Source of the DNA: DASQJJ01 sp964598355
GTDB taxonomy: Bacteria; Patescibacteriota; Microgenomatia; Levybacterales; UBA12049
Length of the DNA stretch: 16,983 bases
NCBI GenBank assembly: GCA_964598355.1
Contig: CAZRBN010000025.1
Location: 1 to 16,983 of the forward strand
Direction: 5' to 3'
Position 1 is the first letter of the stretch. Each line of letters starts with the position of its first letter. The notes under the pieces are model-generated. The model saw only the letters and a program-made list of their open reading frames with translations. It was not told the origin of the DNA and made no database searches. Shown in pieces: positions 11,836-16,983 of this stretch. The translations under genes were made by a program, and so were the position numbers.

Positions 11836-12684
11836 CTACACGGTTTTGATTTCTTCAGATGGTACTTGGACTAGTGGCTTTTTTATAAAGAAAAGATATT
11901 GGATAACAAGCATATATATTCCCATAAAAATAAGCTGAATTAGGCTCATTTCTTGTTGTACTCCAAGTAAATTCTTGAGTAAATGTCCAAGAATAGTTGT
12001 ATCGCTCGGTAGAAACTGGAAAGGGAGAGGTAGGATTTTTCCCCAGTGAATGTGAAGATAATTTTCAAGAAGTACGCTAATACCATTTTTTACCATTGCA
12101 GCACCAATGAGAATAATTGCATATTCGGTATATCGAAATATTATTTTCATTGGTAGTTTGATATAAGTTAGGAAAGTAGAAAAGCCAATAAGAAAAGCTC
12201 CGGCAAATCCAAGAAGAAGACCTGTGATATTTGTCCAGAAAACAGAAAAAATTGATGTAGTGGCAACAAGGAGTGCCACTTCAAACCCTTCACGGCAAAT
12301 AAAGAAAACAATAGTAAAAAAGAGCGATATATCAAATATTTTCTGTTCCATTTTTTGACGAGCTTTTGCAATTGTTGTATCACGATAGAGTTTCATAAAT
12401 TGATGTAGTGAAAAAACAACATATGCAAGAAAACATCCCGAAAAAATGAGAAAATATCCTTCAAGGATATCAGTATTTTTTTCAGTTAATATGTGTTGTC
12501 TGTTGCTTGAGAAGAAGAAAACAAGTATTGGAAAGAGAAGGGACAAAACAATACCAAGTACTCCTGCCGATAAAATTTCTTTGTGTTTGTTGAGTTGTAA
12601 TGTGCGATTTATTCCAACAAAAATGCCTAGGAGTAAAAATGCTTCAAGAAATTCCCTAAATGCGATAATTGCTGTAGCGAGCAT
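11836..12684 (-). CDS. FTR1-type iron permease
   Basis: A 282-residue polytopic membrane protein with about seven hydrophobic segments. Both iron-pathway motifs of the family are present: R-E-F-L-E at residues 10-14 in helix one and R-E-G-F-E at 131-135 in the fourth segment (FFICREGFEVALLVATTS). They are the hallmark of oxidase-dependent Fe permeases FTR1/EfeU/FetM. The N-terminal MLATAIIAFREFLEAFLLLGI opening and length match EfeU. There is no partner EfeO/EfeB in the window. The gene begins five bases after the hemE stop, with no Shine-Dalgarno, so it is likely co-translated with the haem genes and would supply iron for ferrochelatase. A fusion or extra periplasmic domain is absent. Confidence 0.9.
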   Translation of the reverse strand: MLATAIIAFREFLEAFLLLGIFVGINRTLQLNKHKEILSAGVLGIVLSLLFPILVFFFSSNRQHILTEKNTDILEGYFLIFSGCFLAYVVFSLHQFMKLYRDTTIAKARQKMEQKIFDISLFFTIVFFICREGFEVALLVATTSIFSVFWTNITGLLLGFAGAFLIGFSTFLTYIKLPMKIIFRYTEYAIILIGAAMVKNGISVLLENYLHIHWGKILPLPFQFLPSDTTILGHLLKNLLGVQQEMSLIQLIFMGIYMLVIQYLFFIKKPLVQVPSEEIKTV

Positions 12685-12689
12685 AGGAG

Positions 12690-13718
12690 TTAGGCTGTGC
12701 TCTTGCTATGAACATAGTCTGTTAATTTAAGTATAGTATCAACTGGTGTTGTTGGCAAGACACCATGTCCTAGATTAAAGATATATCCTTCCTTTTTAGG
12801 AAGAGAATTAAAAATGTCATCAACACGTTTTTTAATAGGTGAAAAATCTCCTAATAATAAAACAGGGTCTAGATTTCCTTGAATTGCTTTTTTCAAACCA
12901 ATTTGTCTCCATGCTTGCTCAATCGATATTCTCCAATCCACACTGATAACCTGACAAGGTACTGATGCAAAAGAGGTAAGTAGTCCAGCAGTATTTGTAC
13001 CAAAGTGAATCAATGGAATATCTTCATTTTTTAGATTTTCAAAAATGCGTTTTGTATGAGATAAAACAAATACCCGGTAATCCTCTTCACCCAAGCAGCC
13101 CACCCAACTGTCAAAAAGCTGTATTACTTGGGCTCCCGCTGCTATCTGAGAGCGTAGATACACAATAATCATGTCACTTAATTTCTCCAGTAACATATTC
13201 CATACGGAGGTATTGGAATACATAAATGATTTTGTTTTTATAAAATCTCGTGATGGTTTGCCTTCAATAAGGTAGCTGGCGAGTGTAAAAGGAGCAGCTG
13301 AAAAGCCAATGAGTGGTACTTTATTTTCTAATTCTTTTTTTAGAATAGAAATGGTTTTAAGAAGATAAGGAATGTCTTGTGTAGGTTCAAGTACTCGTAG
13401 TTTTTCAACATCTTTTATTGAGGTAATAGGCTCTTTAATAACAGGACCGATATTTTCAACAATATTCAAATCAACACCAATTCCTAGAAGGGGGATCATA
13501 ATATCAGCAAACAAAATTGCTGCATCTACTCCTAGTTTGTCTACTGGTTGAAGTGATACCTTTGCTGCAAGCTCCGGATTTTTAACAATATCTAATATAG
13601 TATATGTTTCTTTGAGCTTACGATACTCAGGCAGGTATCTTCCTGCTTGACGCATATACCAGACTGGGGTATATGATGTTTTTTTACTGTAACAGGCATC
13701 AAGAAATGTTGTGTTCAT
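12690..13718 (-). CDS. hemE: uroporphyrinogen decarboxylase
   Basis: A 342-residue enzyme that converts uroporphyrinogen III to coproporphyrinogen III by removing four carboxyl groups, in the cytoplasm, without cofactor. The substrate-binding motif MRQAGRYLPEYR starts at residue 22, the catalytic Asp is Asp72 in LFADIMIP, and other conserved blocks are present in order: GFSAAPFTLASYLIEG, QLFDSWVG, HFGTNTAGLL, SVDWR, QGNLDP and FNLGHGVLPTTPVD. Length and all motifs are normal, so the enzyme should be active. ATG 13718 overlaps the TGA of chdC by four bases (ATGA), implying translational coupling. The permease gene follows. The order chdC-hemE-permease is unusual compared with familiar hemEHY operons. 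Confidence 0.96.
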   Translation of the reverse strand: MNTTFLDACYSKKTSYTPVWYMRQAGRYLPEYRKLKETYTILDIVKNPELAAKVSLQPVDKLGVDAAILFADIMIPLLGIGVDLNIVENIGPVIKEPITSIKDVEKLRVLEPTQDIPYLLKTISILKKELENKVPLIGFSAAPFTLASYLIEGKPSRDFIKTKSFMYSNTSVWNMLLEKLSDMIIVYLRSQIAAGAQVIQLFDSWVGCLGEEDYRVFVLSHTKRIFENLKNEDIPLIHFGTNTAGLLTSFASVPCQVISVDWRISIEQAWRQIGLKKAIQGNLDPVLLLGDFSPIKKRVDDIFNSLPKKEGYIFNLGHGVLPTTPVDTILKLTDYVHSKSTA

Positions 13719-14365
13719 AAAAATTTCATAACCTCTGCTGGTAGTTTATAGATACATGTAAAAATTGGCGTGTCTGTAAGTGTATACATACGTACGTTAT
13801 CAGAGCGAAGCTCTATAACTAATGTTTGGAATGCGGATAAATCATTTGTTTCATAGGAAACAATAAATTCATTATCATCAATGCCGTATGAATATAGTAG
13901 GAGTTGCGTTATGGTTCCATGTTTTTTTCCTATTGAGATATGTCCACTCATAAGTTTTTTTCTTGTATCAAAATCAAGCATATACCATTCTTTTGTTTTG
14001 GTAAAAGGATAAATAATAAGATATGCTCCTCCCTTTCTTGTCGTATCCTCCTCTACTGTACGATGAGAATACTGCGTTTGACGTGTCATACCTACGAGAG
14101 TATGAGTTATGTTTAGATTTCCTCCGAGATGTGTATGCATAAGTTTATTTAACAAGTTTTGGATGCTTTCAATAGTATTTGCTTGAAACCATAATAGTAT
14201 TGTTGTGTTGGCTTTCAATCCTACAGTTGCATAGGAAGTAACAATCACATTTTTATCACTTGAAAGAGCCGTAAGAAATTCTTTTGTATATTCTTTTTGC
14301 GTTTTTGCTGAAAGAATGTGAAAAGCAGGATTACTGGTAAAGAAAATATAGTTGTGATAAATCAT
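13715..14365 (-). CDS. chdC: coproheme decarboxylase (chlorite dismutase-like family)
   Basis: A 216-residue protein (also called HemQ) that carries out the final step of the coproporphyrin-dependent pathway, decarboxylating coproheme to haem b with hydrogen peroxide. The C-terminal half carries the hallmarks: YPFTKTKEWYMLDFDTRKKLMSGHISIGKK, containing the catalytic Tyr119 and a Lys123, and His142 as the proximal haem ligand; then LYSYGIDDNEFIVSYETNDLSAF and YTLTDTPIFTCIYK. The N-terminal half, the inactive half of the ferredoxin-like tandem fold, is more diverged, as usual. It lies ten bases after the hemCD stop and overlaps hemE. Chlorite dismutase activity is unlikely given the YP..K motif. 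Confidence is high for the family, slightly less for activity. Confidence 0.92.
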   Translation of the reverse strand: MIYHNYIFFTSNPAFHILSAKTQKEYTKEFLTALSSDKNVIVTSYATVGLKANTTILLWFQANTIESIQNLLNKLMHTHLGGNLNITHTLVGMTRQTQYSHRTVEEDTTRKGGAYLIIYPFTKTKEWYMLDFDTRKKLMSGHISIGKKHGTITQLLLYSYGIDDNEFIVSYETNDLSAFQTLVIELRSDNVRMYTLTDTPIFTCIYKLPAEVMKFL

Positions 14366-14375
14366 ATACGTAGTT

Positions 14376-16046
14376 CTACTTTAGAATGATTTCTTTTAGT
14401 TTTGTGAGCATGCCTTCTGTAGTATATGTATCTGCAGTATAAATGGTTGTAAATCCTTTTTCTTGTACAGCCTTTGCCGTTACTGGTCCAATGGCTACAA
14501 CAGGAAGTGAAAGTACCTTACTTTTTCTTTTGCTGTCTATACTTGCCAAAAACCCTTCAACTGTTGAAGGACTGGTAAAGGTAATACATTGAATAGTGTT
14601 GTTACTGAGTTGTTGTTCAAAGACTGCATTTGGTTTTGTAACAAATTCTGTTTTGTAAATTGGTACTGTAACGACAGTAGCTCCTCTTTTTTCTAATTGT
14701 TCGGCGAGGATTGGTGTTGCTATATCCGATCTGGGGAGAAGAATTCTTTTCCCATTAATTTCTGGCAACTGATTAGCTAAATCTTCGGTAGTAAATTCAG
14801 AAGGAATAAATTGTACAGTCAGTTGATGTTTTTTTAGCTCTTCTGCTGTCTTGGGGCCTACTGCTCCAATATGTTTTTTCTGAAGAATTTGAGGATCTAT
14901 CTCCAATTCTGCAAGTGTTTCTAAAAAGTATCTCACTCCATGTCGACTGGTAAATAGTAGCCAATCATATGGGGCTAAATTGTGGAGATAGTCTTTAGAA
15001 TTTTTTAAAAGAGTATTTTTTGTAATTTCAATTGTTGGATAGAGAAGTGGTTGCAGTCCCATATCTTTTATTTCTTTTGCAAAGGTATCATCTTCAAGAG
15101 GTCGGGTAATAACAACATAGGCTGGAGGAATCGGATCGTTTTGGATATACCAATTTTTACATGTTTCTAAAAGACGAGATGCTATTATTTTACCTAATTT
15201 TGCAGGTGTTAAAATGCTTCCTTTTATGGAATCTATTTCCAAATATGTTCCGTCCAGTGATCCGACAACAGCATGCATGATAATAGTATCCTCAACAATT
15301 TTTGCATATGCACCTACAGGCATTTTACATCCACCGCCTATTGCTTTTGAAAATGCCCGCTCGGCTTTTACTGCTGCAACTGTTGTAGGGTCGTTTAGTT
15401 TTTTAAGCGTTGTATAGAGAGCAGTATTGGATTTTCTAATGACAACAGCAAGTGCTCCTTGTCCAGGTGATGGAATGATATCTGTTTCATCAAAGTACTC
15501 AGTAATTCGAGATGTAAGCCCTAATCTCTTGAGTCCTGCAACTGCAAGGAATACCGCGTCATACTCTCCATTATCAAGTTTCTCAAGTCTCCGATTGACA
15601 TTTCCTCTGATGCTTTCAACAATAAGATCTGGCCTTTTATGCAATATTTGGGCTTTCCGTCTTGTACTATCCGTGCCAATAACAGAACCTTTTTTTAGTT
15701 TTAGGAGTGGAAGTCCACTTCTTGCTACTAATGCTTCTCGTGCATCCTCTCTTATAGGGAGTGCTGCGATGACAAGTCCTTTTGGCAATATTTCGGAAAG
15801 GTCTTTCAAACTATGCACAGCCATGTCAATCTCTCCTGCTAGAAGCGCTTTATCTATTTCTTTTGTAAACCATCCTTTCCCAACGCTATCCAAAGGAACT
15901 GGATTCATATTTTTATCTCCTTTTGTTGTAATAATTTTGATTTCAATGAGTGTTTGTGGAAGTAGAGACTGAAGATGGTCTTTAATAAGATTGGTTTGGA
16001 CAAGAGAGAGCTGACTTCCTCGGGTGCCGATAATAATTTTCTTCAT
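14376..16046 (-). CDS. hemCD: hydroxymethylbilane synthase / uroporphyrinogen-III synthase fusion
   Basis: A 556-residue two-domain protein. Residues 1-~305 are HemC: GTRGSQLSLVQT at the start, HSLKDL with catalytic Asp82, GTDSTRRKAQ, SIRGNVNRRL, IPSPGQGALA, and the dipyrromethane-cofactor Cys240 in GGGCKMPVGAYA. Residues ~309-556 are HemD: AYVVITRPLEDD, LFTSRHGVRYFLE, GAVGPKTAEEL, ILLPRSDIA, RGATVVTVPIYKT, TFTSPSTVEGF and AIGPVTAKAV. HemC polymerises four porphobilinogen units to hydroxymethylbilane and HemD cyclises it with ring-D inversion, so the fusion channels an unstable intermediate. It is the first gene of the minus-strand operon, divergent from hemH, with 88 bases between start codons. 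No Shine-Dalgarno precedes ATG 16046. Fused hemC-hemD genes occur in scattered bacterial groups. Confidence 0.95.
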   Translation of the reverse strand: MKKIIIGTRGSQLSLVQTNLIKDHLQSLLPQTLIEIKIITTKGDKNMNPVPLDSVGKGWFTKEIDKALLAGEIDMAVHSLKDLSEILPKGLVIAALPIREDAREALVARSGLPLLKLKKGSVIGTDSTRRKAQILHKRPDLIVESIRGNVNRRLEKLDNGEYDAVFLAVAGLKRLGLTSRITEYFDETDIIPSPGQGALAVVIRKSNTALYTTLKKLNDPTTVAAVKAERAFSKAIGGGCKMPVGAYAKIVEDTIIMHAVVGSLDGTYLEIDSIKGSILTPAKLGKIIASRLLETCKNWYIQNDPIPPAYVVITRPLEDDTFAKEIKDMGLQPLLYPTIEITKNTLLKNSKDYLHNLAPYDWLLFTSRHGVRYFLETLAELEIDPQILQKKHIGAVGPKTAEELKKHQLTVQFIPSEFTTEDLANQLPEINGKRILLPRSDIATPILAEQLEKRGATVVTVPIYKTEFVTKPNAVFEQQLSNNTIQCITFTSPSTVEGFLASIDSKRKSKVLSLPVVAIGPVTAKAVQEKGFTTIYTADTYTTEGMLTKLKEIILK

Positions 16047-16134
16047 ACAAATAGCTTACGTTATACTACTATAGATGATAGGAAATATAAATAGCGAAAT
16101 CCTTTCTCCAAAATCTGCTATACTTTGAGAAAAG
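16047..16134. promoter_or_regulatory. divergent promoter region between hemCD and hemH
   Basis: The plus strand carries TGC followed by TATACT at 16116-16124, an extended -10, ten bases before ATG 16135 of hemH. On the minus strand TATAAC lies 13 bases upstream of the hemCD start with no clear -35. Both leaders would be very short. The region is rich in AT and TATA-like words, and a shared regulator could control both directions. Confidence 0.4.
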
Positions 16135-16983
16135 ATGACAGATAAAAATAGACAAAAATCTCAAAAAAAAATAGGTGTTGTTCTTATGACCTATGGGTCT
16201 CCTGCTACACTTGCTGATGTTCCTCAATATCTCAAAAATGTGTATGGAGGAAAAGACGCTAGTCAGGAAAATATAGCAGAGTTTCAAAGAAGGTATGACC
16301 TTATTGGAGGATCACCGCTTATTACCATTACGCAACAGCAAGCTGCAGCAGTAGAAAAAGAGCTGAATGTACAATCTCCACATGGTCATACCTTTCGGGT
16401 AGTTGCAGGTATGCGATTCTCTGATCCATTTATACATAATGTTGTCCAAGATCTTGCGAAAAATGTTGATACTATTGTTGGGATTATTATGTCTCCTCAA
16501 TATTCACCAATTATTATGAGGGGATATATTCGTGAGTTAGAAGATGCGGTTACCTCAATTCAGGGGAAAACAATGACACTAAAAATTGCAACTGATTGGC
16601 ATCTCCAACCGTACTTTTTGCAGGGACTTGCTGAGCGAGTACAACAGTCACTAAGTAAGCTTCCCGCTGATATTGCAGCAACTGTCCCAGTACTCTTTTC
16701 AGCGCACAGTATGCCCAAACGAGTTATTGAAAAAGAGCCAGGATATATTGAGGATCTCAAAGAAACAGCTGCAAAAGTAGCTCAGTTATCAGGTCTTCCG
16801 CAAAGTAGGTGGATGTTTTGTTATCAAAGCGCTGGTCACACACCCGAAGAGTGGCTTAAGCCAGATTTTGCTGATATTATGCCCGAGCTTCAGGCACAGG
16901 GTCAGAAGCATGTTGTGATAGCTCCTGTGCAATTTTTAGCAGATCACTTGGAAATTCTTTACGATGTTGGTATTGGTGCACGC
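16135..16983 (+). CDS. hemH: ferrochelatase, coproporphyrin type (3' end cut)
   Basis: The frame is open from ATG 16135 through the window end (283 visible residues; the usual length is about 310-350). It should insert ferrous iron into coproporphyrin III (CpfC) or protoporphyrin IX. Motifs: VVLMTYGSP with Tyr20, the position of the axial/active-site Tyr in Firmicutes-type enzymes, IGGSPL, SPQYSP, FSAHSMPKR with catalytic His191, YQSAGHTPEEWL, and DHLEILYD with Glu273. Tyr20 and the presence of ChdC beside it favour the coproporphyrin substrate. A lysine-rich lead (MTDKNRQKSQKK) precedes the fold. The gene is divergent from hemCD and may be followed by the missing oxidase gene just outside the window. 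Confidence 0.94.
   Translation, partial: MTDKNRQKSQKKIGVVLMTYGSPATLADVPQYLKNVYGGKDASQENIAEFQRRYDLIGGSPLITITQQQAAAVEKELNVQSPHGHTFRVVAGMRFSDPFIHNVVQDLAKNVDTIVGIIMSPQYSPIIMRGYIRELEDAVTSIQGKTMTLKIATDWHLQPYFLQGLAERVQQSLSKLPADIAATVPVLFSAHSMPKRVIEKEPGYIEDLKETAAKVAQLSGLPQSRWMFCYQSAGHTPEEWLKPDFADIMPELQAQGQKHVVIAPVQFLADHLEILYDVGIGAR

Noticed and set aside
15427..15972. Long open frame on the plus strand opposite hemCD
   Set aside because: It is antisense to the HemC domain, whose motifs are complete; the translated product has no recognisable domain and is Ser/Leu-rich as expected from a complement of real coding DNA.
1..16983. CRISPR array
   Set aside because: No regularly spaced direct repeats of 24-40 bases occur anywhere; the repeats found are single palindromic elements.
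1..16983. Alternative genetic code with UGA recoded
   Set aside because: UGA ends several genes at the natural ends of their domains (chdC, the DoxX-like gene), so the standard bacterial code holds.

Overview
The window looks like a chromosomal segment of a low-GC bacterium, most likely a member of the Patescibacteria (CPR; Microgenomates-like). This is an inference from combined features: a type IV pilin-like tail, a free-standing LytR_C-domain membrane protein, a DUF5667 secreted protein, a LapA-domain protein, very short intergenic gaps, and scattered short palindromic repeats of the kind common in such genomes. UGA acts as an ordinary stop (for example at the ends of the coproheme decarboxylase and DoxX-like genes), which argues against the code-25 lineages Gracilibacteria and Absconditabacteria.

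Layout. Positions 1-1619 hold cell-surface genes: the tail of a pilin-like protein, a small two-helix membrane protein and a LytR_C anchor protein. Positions 1736-11805 form an accessory-looking block of small soluble or membrane proteins. It contains five VOC (glyoxalase-fold) genes, two SRPBCC/AHSA1 genes, a YCII protein, a RibD_C/DHFR-like reductase, an alpha/beta hydrolase of the haloperoxidase type, a DUF5996 protein, a DoxX-like protein, a TPR lipoprotein-like or membrane-anchored protein, two uncharacterised four-helix membrane proteins, a LapA-domain protein and an ArsR-type repressor. The block is peppered with palindromic repeats. One of them supplies the C-terminus of a membrane protein gene, and another lies in frame inside the LytR_C gene upstream of the block. 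Five genes of the block share an almost identical extended Shine-Dalgarno sequence.

Positions 11836-16983 are a haem locus. On the minus strand are a hemC-hemD fusion, chdC (hemQ), hemE and an FTR1-type iron permease, packed with a 4-bp overlap or gaps of 5-10 nt. Divergently, on the plus strand, is hemH/cpfC, cut by the window end. ChdC together with a Tyr-type ferrochelatase points to the coproporphyrin-dependent route: porphobilinogen to uroporphyrinogen III (HemC+HemD), to coproporphyrinogen III (HemE), oxidation by an enzyme not seen here, iron insertion (HemH/CpfC), then decarboxylation to haem b (ChdC). FTR1 would supply the iron. The early enzymes (HemA, HemL, HemB) and the oxidase (CgoX/HemY) are not in the window.

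A recurring regulatory theme is that many transcription-unit starts have a recognisable promoter whose -10 box ends only 6-7 nt (in three further cases 10-12 nt) before the start codon and lack a Shine-Dalgarno sequence. This implies leaderless or near-leaderless mRNAs. The VOC/YCII/SRPBCC genes that carry the extended Shine-Dalgarno are different, which may mark a separate ancestry.
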